Source: JACDAN01 sp963847235
GTDB taxonomy: Bacteria > Actinomycetota > Thermoleophilia > Gaiellales > Gaiellaceae
Direction: 5' to 3'
DNA length: 64,000 nt
Assembly (NCBI GenBank): GCA_963847235.1
Contig: CAWJYU010000011.1
Coordinates: forward strand, 1 to 64,000
The notes below the pieces were generated by a model that was given only the letters and a program-made list of their open reading frames with translations, searched no databases and was not told the DNA's origin. How positions within the stretch are numbered: the stretch's first letter is position 1; each line of letters opens with the position of its first letter. The translations under genes and the position numbers were made by a program. Below are positions 33,133 to 41,981 of this stretch, in pieces.

Positions 33133-35193
33133 ATGAAGGTCTTTGCCGCCGCTCTGCTCGCGCTTGCCTTTCCGGCCACGGCCTGGGGCGAAGCGACCAT
33201 CGTCACGCGCGAGGTTCCGCTCTCCGGTCAGCGCACGCTGGCCTCGGCTGCGGCTCCGGAGCGCTTCAACCTCGTCGGCCTCCACTGGAAGGGCAGGGGC
33301 AGCGTGGAGCTGCGGGTGAGGCGCGCCGGCGGCTGGGGCGCGTGGCAGGAAGCCGAGGCTTCCGCGGAAGAGCTTCCGGACCGTGGGACGGACGAGCTGC
33401 GCCGCATGCGCGGGTGGCGCCTTGGTACGCCGCTCTGGACCGGCGAGTCCGACCGCCTCCAGGTCCGCGTGCACGGTCGGGTGAGCCGGGTGCGCGCGCA
33501 CTACGTCTGGAGTCCCGAGGAGCCCATGGGCCGCACGCTGCAGATGGCGGGGAGCCCGGCGATCATCACCCGGCAGGCGTGGGGCGCGAACGAGCGCATC
33601 CGCCGCGACAACCCCTCGCTGGCGAGGACGCTGACGACGGCGATCGTCCATCACACGGCCGGCGCGGAGCCGTCGACGCCCGCCCAGTCAGCGGCAATCG
33701 TGCGGGGCATCTACCTCTACCACGTGCGAGGAAACGGCTGGGACGACGTCGGCTACAACTTTCTCGTCGACCGGTTCGGCCAGGTCTTCGAGGGTCGGTA
33801 CGGCGGGATCGAGCGGAACGTGATCGGTGCGCACTCGCAGGGCTTCAACACCGGCTCGGTCGGTGTCTCGCTGATCGGCAACTACGCGCGAAAGTCCCCG
33901 ACTCCGGCGGCACGGGCGGCGATCGTGCGGTTGCTCGCCTGGCGGATGGACGTCGCCCACATCGACCCGCTGTCGAGTGCGCCGGTCGTCTCGAACGGCA
34001 ATCCGAAGTACCGCCAAGGCGTGCCGCTCTTCCTTCGCGCCATCTCCGGCCATCGCGACACGGGCTTCACGACCTGCCCGGGCCGGCTCTACGGAGATCT
34101 CCGCGGGATCGCCTCGTCGGTCACAGGGCTCGGCCTGCCCAAGCTCTACACGCCGGAGGTCGAGGGCCGCCTGGGGCAGTTCGTCAGCTTCTCCGGGAGG
34201 CTGACGACCGCGCTTCCCTGGACGGTGACGATCACGGACACGACCGGAAAGCAGGTCGCGCAGGGCTCGGGCTTCGGGACGAACGTGCGGTGGACCTGGG
34301 ACGCCCGCTTCGCCACGCTGCCCGGCTACCGCTGGCGGATTGCGGCCGGGCCCGCCGTACGGCCCGCGACGGGGACCTTTGGGGTCGCTGCCCGGCCGGC
34401 GGTGATCGCGGCCGTTGCAGCCGATCCCGCCGGATTCACGCCGAACGGCGACGGAAAGACCGACACGACCGCGATCTCGTACGAGCTCGGCAGCCCGGCG
34501 ACAGTCCGGATCGACCTCCAGACGGAGCAAGGCAGCCCTCTGGCGACGTTGCAGACGGCGTCGAAGGCCGCCGGCCGCCACAGCTTCGCCTGGAACGGGG
34601 CCGGCTATCCCGACGGGCGCTACCGGATCGTCGTCGCGGCGCGGGTGGCCGCCCGCGAGGTGTCGGCGACGACGAACGTCGTCCTGAGCCGGACGCTCTC
34701 GGGCTTCGGGATCCTGCCCACCGCGATCTCGCCGAACGGCGACGGCCGCGCGGACTCGTTGGCCGCGTCGTTCAGCCTCGGGACCCCTGCGCTCGCGAAC
34801 CTGTCCGTCCGCCGAGGCACGGCCGGCGTGGTCTCGGTCTTCGACTCGCTGCTGCCGATCGGGCTGCACACGATCACGTGGCCCGGCGGCGTGCGCGACG
34901 GCGTGTACTCGGTGGCGCTGACGGTCACCGACGCCACCGGCCCGGTCACGCAGCTGCTGCCGGTCCGCGTCGACCGCGTGGCGCCGAAGCTCAAGGTCGT
35001 CAACAAGCGGCCGCTTCGAATCTCGCTCTCGGAGCCGGCGCGCGTGACCTTCACGGCCGACGGCGTCACGATGACCGTCTTGCGGCGCAAGGCGGGTGTG
35101 TTCACCGTGGTGCTCGGCCGTCCGTTCAAGCGGCTCGACGCCTTCGCCGAGGACGGCGCGGCGAACGTCGGACCGCGTCTGCGCCTTCGCTAG
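33133..35193 (+). CDS. Secreted N-acetylmuramoyl-L-alanine amidase (PGRP type) with FlgD-like Ig repeats
   Basis: 686 residues from ATG 33133, chosen because the protein then begins with a signal peptide (MKVFAAALLALAFPATAWG). The Amidase_2/PGRP domain has IVHHTAGAEPSTP, NGWDDVGYNFLVDRFGQVFEGR, GAHSQGFNTGSVGVSLIGNY and the ligand segment SGHRDTGFTTCPG; the two His and the Cys are the zinc ligands. The C-terminal half holds two FlgD/CHU_C-type Ig units, each opened by a PNGDG motif (FTPNGDGKTD, ISPNGDGRAD). It probably trims peptidoglycan outside the cell. Its stop shares CTAG with the convergent biotin ligase stop. Confidence 0.9.
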   Translation: MKVFAAALLALAFPATAWGEATIVTREVPLSGQRTLASAAAPERFNLVGLHWKGRGSVELRVRRAGGWGAWQEAEASAEELPDRGTDELRRMRGWRLGTPLWTGESDRLQVRVHGRVSRVRAHYVWSPEEPMGRTLQMAGSPAIITRQAWGANERIRRDNPSLARTLTTAIVHHTAGAEPSTPAQSAAIVRGIYLYHVRGNGWDDVGYNFLVDRFGQVFEGRYGGIERNVIGAHSQGFNTGSVGVSLIGNYARKSPTPAARAAIVRLLAWRMDVAHIDPLSSAPVVSNGNPKYRQGVPLFLRAISGHRDTGFTTCPGRLYGDLRGIASSVTGLGLPKLYTPEVEGRLGQFVSFSGRLTTALPWTVTITDTTGKQVAQGSGFGTNVRWTWDARFATLPGYRWRIAAGPAVRPATGTFGVAARPAVIAAVAADPAGFTPNGDGKTDTTAISYELGSPATVRIDLQTEQGSPLATLQTASKAAGRHSFAWNGAGYPDGRYRIVVAARVAAREVSATTNVVLSRTLSGFGILPTAISPNGDGRADSLAASFSLGTPALANLSVRRGTAGVVSVFDSLLPIGLHTITWPGGVRDGVYSVALTVTDATGPVTQLLPVRVDRVAPKLKVVNKRPLRISLSEPARVTFTADGVTMTVLRRKAGVFTVVLGRPFKRLDAFAEDGAANVGPRLRLR

Positions 35194-35796
35194 CCGGCGA
35201 CCCAGGCGTCGTAGTCCCGCTCGAGCTCGAGCAGGATCTCCGCGAGGAGCTCCGCCCTGTCGACTTCCTTCCCGAGCTCCGCGAGGAGAGACGTGGGCTC
35301 GCGCTCCAGATTCGGCGGGAGGTCCCGAGCCGTCATGTTTGCGTTGATCCCCATGCCGAGCACGACGCGGTCCTCGCGGGCCTCCGCGAGGATTCCGGCC
35401 AGCTTTCGGCCGCCGACGAGCAGGTCGTTCGGCAACTTGATCTCGGGCATCAGGCCGGTCGCCCGGCGAATCCCTTCCGCCGCTGCGACTCCGACGACGA
35501 TGGTCAGGCCGGGGAGGCGTGACTGCTCGACGTCGGGTCGGAGGTTGATCGAGAAGAGCAGGCTCTTGCCGGCTCGCGGCGAACCAGGTGCGGCCGAGCC
35601 GTCCGCGTCCGGAAACCTGCTCGTCGGCGGCGACGACGGCGCCCTCGGGCGCATCGGCCGGCAGCTCCTGCTGCGTCGACTCACAGCGCTCGAGGTAGCG
35701 GTACGGACGGCCGAAACGCCCCTTCAACAGGGGCTCGACGCGATCCGGGAGCAGGGAATCCCGAGGCTTTCGCGCATCACTAGACTCATCCCGCAC
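35190..35796 (-). pseudogene. birA: Biotin-[acetyl-CoA-carboxylase] ligase with a +1 frameshift
   Basis: From GTG 35796 the first frame reads PLLKGRFGRPYRYLERCESTQQELP, then the biotin-binding GAVVAADEQVSGRGRLGRTWFA. The second frame continues GKSLLFSINLRP, TIVVGVAAAEGIRRATGL, IKLPNDLLVGGRKLAGILAEA and VLGMGINANM, the rest of the catalytic core. Removing one C near 35578 joins them as RTWFARAGKSLLFS. Length is 3n+1. There is no N-terminal repressor HTH (minimal BirA). It biotinylates the carboxyl carrier protein needed by accD/accA. It should be essential unless a second copy exists, so an indel in the assembly is a serious possibility. Confidence 0.8.
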
Positions 35797-36228
35797 GTGT
35801 CCTCCCTGACTCGCCAAGAGATCGAGGCGATCCTGCCTCACCGTGACCCCTTCCTGCTTCTCGACGAGGTCGTCGACCTGCAGCCGGGCGAGAAGGTCGT
35901 GGCCCGGAAACAGGTGCGGCCGGACGAGTGGTACCTGTCGGGCCACTTTCCCGGCCGGCCGATCATGCCCGGTGTCCTGATCGTGGAGGCAATGGCGCAG
36001 GCAGGCGCGGTGGCGGTGCTCTCCGAGGACCAGAATCGCGGCAAGCTCGCGCTCTTCGCCGGCATCGACGGCGTCCGGTTCAAGCGGGTCGTGGAGCCGG
36101 GCGACGAGCTCGAGCTCACCTGCGAGCTGGAGCGCGTGCGCGGCCCGATCGGCCGCGGCAAGGCAACGGCGACGGTGGATGGCGCACTCGCCGCCCGCGG
36201 AACGCTCACCTTCGCCGTCGAGCAATGA
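35797..36228 (+). CDS. fabZ: 3-hydroxyacyl-ACP dehydratase FabZ
   Basis: 143 residues from GTG 35797. The hot-dog fold motifs are complete: ILPHRDPFLLLDEVVDLQPGE, then SGHFPGRPIMPGVLIVEAMAQ with catalytic His and Glu, then FAGIDGVRFKRVVEPGDEL. It removes water from 3-hydroxyacyl-ACP in fatty-acid elongation. The GTG abuts the divergent birA GTG (CAC|GTG), leaving no space for a promoter between them. The stop overlaps fabH (ATGA). Confidence 0.93.
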   Translation: MSSLTRQEIEAILPHRDPFLLLDEVVDLQPGEKVVARKQVRPDEWYLSGHFPGRPIMPGVLIVEAMAQAGAVAVLSEDQNRGKLALFAGIDGVRFKRVVEPGDELELTCELERVRGPIGRGKATATVDGALAARGTLTFAVEQ

Positions 36229-37223
36229 TCGGCCGGGCGAACGGCGTGCCGGTGTCGATCACCGGCCTCGGCACCTATGCGCCGGAGCGGGTGCTCACGA
36301 ACGACGAGCTGTCCGAGCTGGTCGACACGACCGACGAGTGGATCATCGAGCGCACCGGCATCAAGGAGCGCCGGATCGCCGCGCCGGAGCAGGCGATGAC
36401 GGACCTCGCCCTTCCGGCGGCGCGAATGGCGCTCGAGCGCGCCGGCATGGAGCCGGAGGAGCTCGACCTGATCGTCGTCGCGACTGTGACCCCGGACATG
36501 ATGTTTCCGACCACGGGCTCGCTGCTGGGTGATCTCCTCCCGGCGCCCAAGGCCGCCGCCTACGACCTCCTGGCCGGCTGTACCGGGTTCGTCTACGCAC
36601 TCGCACAGGCGCACGCGATGGTCTCGGCCGGGCTCGCGAACAAGGCGCTGGTCGTCGGAGGCGACGTGCTCTCGAAGATCCTCGACTGGACCGACCGCTC
36701 GACGATCGTCCTCTTCGGCGACGGGGCCGGTGCGGTCGTGCTCGAACGGGTCGACGAAGGAGGCTTTGTCGGGTTCGAGCTGGGCGCGGACGGCGGCGGC
36801 GGTGAGCACCTCTGGCTGCCCGGCAGCGGCTCCCGGAACTTCGAGCACCCGGACAAGCTCGTGAAGATGAACGGCCGCGAAGTGTTCAAGTTTGCGACGC
36901 GCGTGATGGTGACCTCGGCCGAGGCGCTGCTCGACGAGGTCGGGCGGTCGATCGACGACGTCGACGTCTACGTCCCGCACCAGGCGAACACGAGAATCAT
37001 CGATTATGCGACGAAGAAGCTGGGTATTTCCGAAGATCGAGTGATTGTGAACGTGGACAAGTACGGGAACACGTCCTCCGGGTCGATCCCCCTGGCGCTC
37101 GGCGACGCGGAAGCGGACGGGCGGCTGAAGGAAGGCTCGCTTGTCCTCATGACGGGGATGGGCGCGGGCTTGACGTGGGGCTCCGCCCTGATCGAATGGA
37201 CGGCGAACGGAGGGACGACATGA
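36225..37223 (+). CDS. fabH: Beta-ketoacyl-ACP synthase III
   Basis: 332 residues from ATG 36225. FabH motifs are ITGLGTYAPERVLTNDEL, DEWIIERTGIKERRIA, the active-site Cys in LLAGCTGFVYAL, the His in VPHQANTRIIDYATKKLG and the Asn in DKYGNTSSGSIPLAL. It condenses acetyl-CoA (or a branched starter) with malonyl-ACP to begin fatty-acid synthesis. A short insertion with DGGGGEHLWLPGSGSRN is normal for this family. Starts and stops overlap with fabZ and fabD. Confidence 0.96.
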   Translation: MIGRANGVPVSITGLGTYAPERVLTNDELSELVDTTDEWIIERTGIKERRIAAPEQAMTDLALPAARMALERAGMEPEELDLIVVATVTPDMMFPTTGSLLGDLLPAPKAAAYDLLAGCTGFVYALAQAHAMVSAGLANKALVVGGDVLSKILDWTDRSTIVLFGDGAGAVVLERVDEGGFVGFELGADGGGGEHLWLPGSGSRNFEHPDKLVKMNGREVFKFATRVMVTSAEALLDEVGRSIDDVDVYVPHQANTRIIDYATKKLGISEDRVIVNVDKYGNTSSGSIPLALGDAEADGRLKEGSLVLMTGMGAGLTWGSALIEWTANGGTT

Positions 37224-38137
37224 CCAAGGTTGCGTTTTGCTTCCCCGGCCAGGGGTCGCTGGAGGAGGGGATGGGCCGCGAGATCGCGCTCGCGGTTCCC
37301 GAGGCGATGGAGGTCTATCGCGTTGGCAGCGAGGCTTCAGGTCTCGACCTGCAGAGGCTCTGTTTCGAGTCGCCTCTCGACGAGCTCGTCAAGACGGAGG
37401 TACAGCAGCCGGCGCTCGTTGCCACGAGCCTTGCGGTGCTCGCGGCGCTGAACGCCAGAGGGATCACGCCCGATTACGTCGTCGGGCACTCGGTCGGAGA
37501 GTTCGCCGCGATCGCCGCGGCCAACTCGATCGACACGTCCGAGGCGATCGGTCTCGTCCGCGAGCGGGGGCTCGCGATGGCGGAGGCTGCGCGCGAGAGC
37601 GACGGGACGATGGCCGCGATTCTCGGCCTGGACGACGAGGTCGTCGAGGAGCTGTGCTCGGAGATCGAGGGCGTGTGGCCCGCGAACTACAACTGCCCCG
37701 GCCAGATCGTTGTGTCCGGCGAGGAGGGCGCGGTCGAGAAGCTGATCCACAAGGCCACTGCTCTCGGGGCGCGCCGCGCGGTGAAGCTGAAGGTCTCAGG
37801 CGCCTTCCACAGCCCGCTCGTCGAGAAGGCCGCGGAGATGCTCAAGCCGGCGGTCGAGCGGGTCCGCTTCGCCGATCCGGTCGCGCCGTTCATGTCCACG
37901 GTGACCGCGAAGATCGAGCCCGCGCAGCGGATGGCCGGACTGCTCGTCAACCAGGTGACGGCCCCGGTGAGGTTCACGCAGGCCGCGCAGGGACTCGTGA
38001 AGGAGGGCGTGAAGACCTTCGTCGAGGTAGGGCCCGGCAACGTCCTGTCCGGTTTAGTGAAGAGGATCGACAAGACCGTGAAGGCCGTGTCCGTCAGCAA
38101 CGTGGCCGGCCTGAAGAACGTCGAAGAGTCGATCTAG
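37220..38137 (+). CDS. fabD: Malonyl-CoA:ACP transacylase
   Basis: 305 residues from ATG 37220 (ATGA overlap with fabH). Motifs: FCFPGQGS at the N-terminus, the nucleophile Ser in VVGHSVGEFAAIAAA (GHSVG), the malonyl-binding Arg in LVRERGLAMAEA and the catalytic His in VSGAFHSPLV. It loads malonyl groups onto acyl carrier protein. The gene is followed by a long inverted repeat and then by fabG. Confidence 0.96.
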   Translation: MTKVAFCFPGQGSLEEGMGREIALAVPEAMEVYRVGSEASGLDLQRLCFESPLDELVKTEVQQPALVATSLAVLAALNARGITPDYVVGHSVGEFAAIAAANSIDTSEAIGLVRERGLAMAEAARESDGTMAAILGLDDEVVEELCSEIEGVWPANYNCPGQIVVSGEEGAVEKLIHKATALGARRAVKLKVSGAFHSPLVEKAAEMLKPAVERVRFADPVAPFMSTVTAKIEPAQRMAGLLVNQVTAPVRFTQAAQGLVKEGVKTFVEVGPGNVLSGLVKRIDKTVKAVSVSNVAGLKNVEESI

Positions 38138-38138
38138 G

Positions 38139-38304
38139 TAGTGCCCCGCCCAGCAATACATGCCGGCTTCTGGCCCGCGATCACGCAGCGCCAGAGCCGA
38201 CCCTCCTCCTCACCAAGGCTGTCCAGCCTTGGCTCGTCGGAGTGCGCGCTCTGGCTTGGTGCTCGCGACCCAGAATTCCGGCGGCATTACTGGACGGGGC
38301 ACTA
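38139..38304. repeat. 166-bp long imperfect inverted repeat (MITE-like or structured RNA) between fabD and fabG
   Basis: The whole fabD-fabG gap is a near-palindrome. The left end TAGTGCCCCG (38139-38148) is matched by CGGGGCACTA at the right end (38295-38304). The centre is CCAAGGCTG-TC-CAGCCTTGG (38213-38232). Between end and centre the arms (83 and 81 bases) match at about three quarters of positions by eye, including the blocks CCAG, GCCGG, TTCTGG, CGCGA and GCCAGAG. TAGTGCCC recurs directly at 38303. The fabG GTG begins on the next base after the right end. Confidence 0.8.
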
Positions 38305-39033
38305 GTGCCCGACTTCTGCTCCCTCGAAGGCCGCACGGCCCTGGTGACCGGTGGGTCGCGCGGGATCGGGAAGGCGATCGCGGCCGAGCTTGCGAACGCC
38401 GGCGCGACCGTCGTGCTCGGCTACCGGTCGGGAGCGGAAGAGGCTGAGACCGTGGCTTCCGAGGTCGGGGGCCGGGCCGTCCAGGCGGACGTCTCGCAGG
38501 TCGAGGACGCGCAGCGGCTGGTCGAGGAGGCCGGTGACGTCGACATCCTCGTGAACAACGCGGGCGTGACGCGCGACGGGCTGCTCGCGCGGATGCCGGA
38601 CGAGGATTGGCGCGTCGTGCTCGACACGAACCTCGGCGGGACCTTCAACACCTGCCGGGCCGTGTCGCGCGGGATGATGCGTCGGCGGGGCGGCTCGATC
38701 GTGAACGTGTCCAGCATCGTCGGGCTCCACGGCAACCCCGGCCAGACGAACTACTCTGCCTCCAAGGCCGGGATCATCGGCTTCACGAAGGCGCTCGCGC
38801 GCGAGCTCGGGAGCCGCGGAGTGCGGGCGAACGTCGTGGCGCCGGGCTATATCTCGACCAGACTGACGACCGAACTCCCCGAGGAGCTCCAGAACTCGAT
38901 GCTCGCCAACACACCGCTCGGACGCTTCGGTGACCCGGAGGACGTCGCCGGCGCCGTCAGGTTCCTCTGCTCGGACGCCGCGTCGTTCGTCACCGGCGAG
39001 GTGTTGCTGGTCGACGGCGGATTGGGAATGTAG
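38305..39033 (+). CDS. fabG: 3-oxoacyl-ACP reductase FabG
   Basis: 242 residues. The start is taken at GTG 38305, the only start ahead of the Rossmann motif VTGGSRGIGKAIA. The SDR catalytic residues are Ser in IVNVSSIVG and Tyr/Lys in NYSASKAGIIGFTKALARE. NNAG and the family-typical end FVTGEVLLVDGGLGM are present. It reduces 3-oxoacyl-ACP with NADPH. The start codon is immediately next to the 166-bp inverted repeat, so its ribosome-binding region is part of that element. It runs into fabF after 6 bases; the acpP gene usually found between them is missing. Confidence 0.95.
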   Translation: MPDFCSLEGRTALVTGGSRGIGKAIAAELANAGATVVLGYRSGAEEAETVASEVGGRAVQADVSQVEDAQRLVEEAGDVDILVNNAGVTRDGLLARMPDEDWRVVLDTNLGGTFNTCRAVSRGMMRRRGGSIVNVSSIVGLHGNPGQTNYSASKAGIIGFTKALARELGSRGVRANVVAPGYISTRLTTELPEELQNSMLANTPLGRFGDPEDVAGAVRFLCSDAASFVTGEVLLVDGGLGM

Positions 39034-39039
39034 AGCCCG

Positions 39040-40293
39040 ATGTCGATGAACGGACGCAGGCGGGTCGTGATCACCGGCCTCGGGGCGGTGAGCCCACTGG
39101 GCAACGACGTCGCGACGACCTGGGAGAACCTCGTCGCCGGCAAGTCCGGCGCCGCGGAGATCGCGCAATTCGACGCTAGTGAGTACCCGGTTCACTTCGC
39201 CTGCGAGCTGAAGGGCTTCGAGGCGTCGGACTTCATCGAGAAGAAAAAGGCGCGACGCATGGACCGCTTCGCGCAGATGATCGTTGCCGCCGCGATCCAG
39301 GCGCGGGACGACTCTGGCATCGACATCGAGGCCGAGGCGGATCGCATCGGCGGCTCGATCGCCACCGGCATCGGCGGCCTGAAGGCGTTCCAGGACTGCT
39401 ACGACACGCTGCTCGAACGCGGCCCCGACCGGGTCAACCCGTTCTCGATCCCGCAGATCATCCCGAACATGGGCGCCGGCTGGGTCTCGATGTACCTCGG
39501 CACCCGCGGCCCGCTGTCGTCGCAGTGCACCGCATGCGCGGCGTCCAACATGGCGATCGGCGAGGCGGCGGACGCGATCCGGCTCGGGCGCGCCGACGCG
39601 ATGCTCGCCGGCGGGACCGAGGCCGGGATCACCAGGGTCGGGATCGCCGGGTTCAGCGCGATGCGGGCGCTCTCGCGGCGCAACGAGGCCCCGGAGGAGG
39701 CGAGCCGGCCGTTCGACGCCGCCCGCGACGGGTTCGTGATGGGTGAGGCCGCGGGTGTCGTCGTCCTCGAGGAGCTCGAGCACGCGAAGGAGCGTGGCGC
39801 GAAGATCTACGGCGAGCTGCTGGGCTACGGGCTCTCTTCGGACGCGAGGCACGTCACGGAGCCCGATCCGACCGGTGACAACCCGGCCCGGGCGATGCGG
39901 ATGGCGATGGCGGACGCGGGCGTGAATTCGGACGAGATCGACTACATCAACGCGCACGGCACCTCGACACCGCTCGGCGACGCGAGCGAGACGCGGGTGA
40001 TCAAGATCGCGCTGGGCGAGGAGAACGCCCGCAAGACGCCGGTTTCGTCCACGAAGGGTGCGACGGGCCATTGTCTGGGCGCCGCGGGCGCCGTCGAGGC
40101 GATCTTCACGATGCTGGCCGTCGATCGGAACACGCTGCCGCCGACGATCAACTACGACGAGCCCGACCCCGAGTGCGACCTCGACTACATCCCGAACGAG
40201 GCGCGCGAGGCGAACGTGAAGACCGCGATCTCGAACTCGTTCGGGTTCGGCGGGCACAACGCCTGCATCGTGATCCGCGAGTTCTCGGGCTAG
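39040..40293 (+). CDS. fabF: Beta-ketoacyl-ACP synthase II
   Basis: 417 residues from ATG 39040; the ATG two codons later is possible. Motifs: VVITGLGAVSPLGNDV, the nucleophile Cys in SSQCTACAASNMAIGEA, His in NAHGTSTPLGDASET and His in SSTKGATGHCLGAAGAVEA, plus the C-terminal NSFGFGGHNACIVI. It elongates acyl-ACP with malonyl-ACP. Last gene of the fab operon. Confidence 0.96.
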   Translation: MSMNGRRRVVITGLGAVSPLGNDVATTWENLVAGKSGAAEIAQFDASEYPVHFACELKGFEASDFIEKKKARRMDRFAQMIVAAAIQARDDSGIDIEAEADRIGGSIATGIGGLKAFQDCYDTLLERGPDRVNPFSIPQIIPNMGAGWVSMYLGTRGPLSSQCTACAASNMAIGEAADAIRLGRADAMLAGGTEAGITRVGIAGFSAMRALSRRNEAPEEASRPFDAARDGFVMGEAAGVVVLEELEHAKERGAKIYGELLGYGLSSDARHVTEPDPTGDNPARAMRMAMADAGVNSDEIDYINAHGTSTPLGDASETRVIKIALGEENARKTPVSSTKGATGHCLGAAGAVEAIFTMLAVDRNTLPPTINYDEPDPECDLDYIPNEAREANVKTAISNSFGFGGHNACIVIREFSG

Positions 40294-40424
40294 CTTCCGC
40301 CCTCTGTCTCAGACCTGTCTGCTGGGCACCCGCAATTCCACTTTCGGCGCACCCTTGCCCTTGACAGAAATTGGGGTCCGACACCGAGCGCCTGCCGCAC
40401 GCGGCCGGGCTAGGCTCAAGAGCC

Positions 40425-41078
40425 ATGGAGCGCTGGGCGACGTTCGACTGCTACGGGACGCTGATCGACTGGAACGGCGGGATCCGTCGCGAGCTCGCAC
40501 TGATCTTCGGCGAGGACCGGGCCGACCGGCTCCTGCACCGGTACCACGAGCTCGAGCCCGAGCTCGAGGCGGACGGGGAGCTCTCCTACCGGGAGGTCTT
40601 GACGCGGGCACTCGAGCGACTCGCGGAGGAGGAAGGCGCCGGCCTCGACGAGCCAGCTGCGCTCGCCGACTCGCTGCCGTCCTGGGAGCCCTTCCCGGAG
40701 GTGCGCCGGTCGCTCGAGGAGGCTCGCGCTCGGGGCTGGCGCCTCGCGATCCTCTCGAACACCGACCCCGACTACATCGCCGCGTCGAAGGAGCGGATCG
40801 GCGTGCAGTTCGACGAGACCGTCGTCGCCTCGGAGATCGGGTCGTACAAGCCGGCGCCCGGACACTGGGAGGAGTTCTTCCGCCGGACCGCAGCCGATCG
40901 CGCGGGCCACGTTCATGTCGCGGCGAGCCTGTTCCACGACATCGGCCCCGCGAACGACCTCGGCATCTCGAGCATTTGGATCAACCGATTGGACGAGCGC
41001 CGCGAGCCGCGGCCCGACCGTGAGCTCCCCGACCTGAACGGGCTCGCCGACGCCCTCGACGAGCTCGTCGCGCCGTGA
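40425..41078 (+). CDS. HAD-superfamily hydrolase (haloacid dehalogenase-like)
   Basis: 217 residues from ATG 40425. Motif I is FDCYGTLIDW, which has Tyr rather than Asp at the second position, as in 2-haloacid dehalogenases and related phosphatases. Motif II is ILSNTD, motif III Lys is in EIGSYKPAPGHWEEF, and motif IV is LFHDIGPANDLGISSIWINR. The substrate is unknown. The 131 bases before it, after fabF, hold no gene. The stop overlaps the next acetyltransferase start (GTGA), so the pair is co-translated. Confidence 0.85.
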   Translation: MERWATFDCYGTLIDWNGGIRRELALIFGEDRADRLLHRYHELEPELEADGELSYREVLTRALERLAEEEGAGLDEPAALADSLPSWEPFPEVRRSLEEARARGWRLAILSNTDPDYIAASKERIGVQFDETVVASEIGSYKPAPGHWEEFFRRTAADRAGHVHVAASLFHDIGPANDLGISSIWINRLDERREPRPDRELPDLNGLADALDELVAP

Positions 41079-41977
41079 GCGTTTCGCTGAGAGCGCCGCG
41101 GCTCGACGAGGCTGCCGCAATCGCGGGCCTCGTCAACCGCACGACCCAGGAGCTCGTCGGCGAAAGCGACGAGACCGAGACGACGGTCCGGCAGTGGCTG
41201 ACGGCGCCCGAGCTCGACGTCGACAACGACATCCGGCTCGCCGAGCAGGACGGTCAGCTGGTGGGTTACGCCGACGTCGCGCCGCACCCCGAGCCAAACT
41301 ACTGGGTGGACGCCCGCGTACCGCTTTCGGAGGGCGACGATGTGCGGGACGCGCTGATCGGCTGGGCGGAGGAGCGAGCCATCGAGCGATCCGGCGCCAA
41401 GATGCGCGCCTTCACGCTCGACTCCGACACGCCCGAGATTGCCGCGCTCGGGCGGCGCGGGTACACCCTCATCCGGCACTCGTACCGCATGCGGATCGAC
41501 TTCGAGGAGCCGCCTCCACAGGCGGAGTGGCCGGAGAGCCTTTCCGTCCGGCCGGCGACGGAGGCGGACATCCGAATGGTGTACGACGTCTACTCGGAGA
41601 CGTTCGCCGACACCTGGGAGTTCGGCAACGACCCGTTCGACGAGTGGTCGCACTGGATGCTCGAGGAGGGTCTCGACCTCTCGCTCTGGTTCGTCGCCGA
41701 GGACGACGGCGAGGTGGCGGCGATCGCGCTCTGTAAGCCGTTCGAGGGCGAGGAGGGCCTCGGCTGGGTGCGGGTGCTCGGTGTCCGGCGACCGTGGCGC
41801 AGGCAAGGCCTCGGGCGGGCACTGCTGCTCCACCTCTTCGGCGAGTTCCACCGCCGTGGCTTCCACGGAGTCGGGCTCGGTGTGGACGCCGAGAGCCTGA
41901 CCGGCGCGCACCGGCTGTACGAGAACGCGGGCATGCGCGTCAACCGCCGGTACTTCGTCTACGAGAAGGTGCTCTAG
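41075..41977 (+). CDS. Tandem-GNAT acetyltransferase
   Basis: 300 residues from GTG. Two GNAT-like halves are visible. The N-terminal one (about residues 5-140) is degenerate. The C-terminal one carries the acetyl-CoA loop LGVRRPWRRQGLGRALLLHLFGEFHRRGF and GLGVDAESLTGAHRLYENAGMRV. The two-domain architecture resembles mycothiol synthase MshD and other actinobacterial enzymes, but I cannot assign it to MshD with certainty. It is coupled to the upstream HAD gene. Confidence 0.82.
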   Translation: MSVSLRAPRLDEAAAIAGLVNRTTQELVGESDETETTVRQWLTAPELDVDNDIRLAEQDGQLVGYADVAPHPEPNYWVDARVPLSEGDDVRDALIGWAEERAIERSGAKMRAFTLDSDTPEIAALGRRGYTLIRHSYRMRIDFEEPPPQAEWPESLSVRPATEADIRMVYDVYSETFADTWEFGNDPFDEWSHWMLEEGLDLSLWFVAEDDGEVAAIALCKPFEGEEGLGWVRVLGVRRPWRRQGLGRALLLHLFGEFHRRGFHGVGLGVDAESLTGAHRLYENAGMRVNRRYFVYEKVL

Positions 41978-41981
41978 GACG

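Noticed and set aside
40294..40424. Possible transposon or REP remnant after fabF (TTGACAGAAATTGGGGTCCGA region)
   Set aside because: The sequence recalls REP-type ends, but no second copy, inverted partner or transposase is present, so nothing can be supported. TTGACA lacks a matching -10 box.
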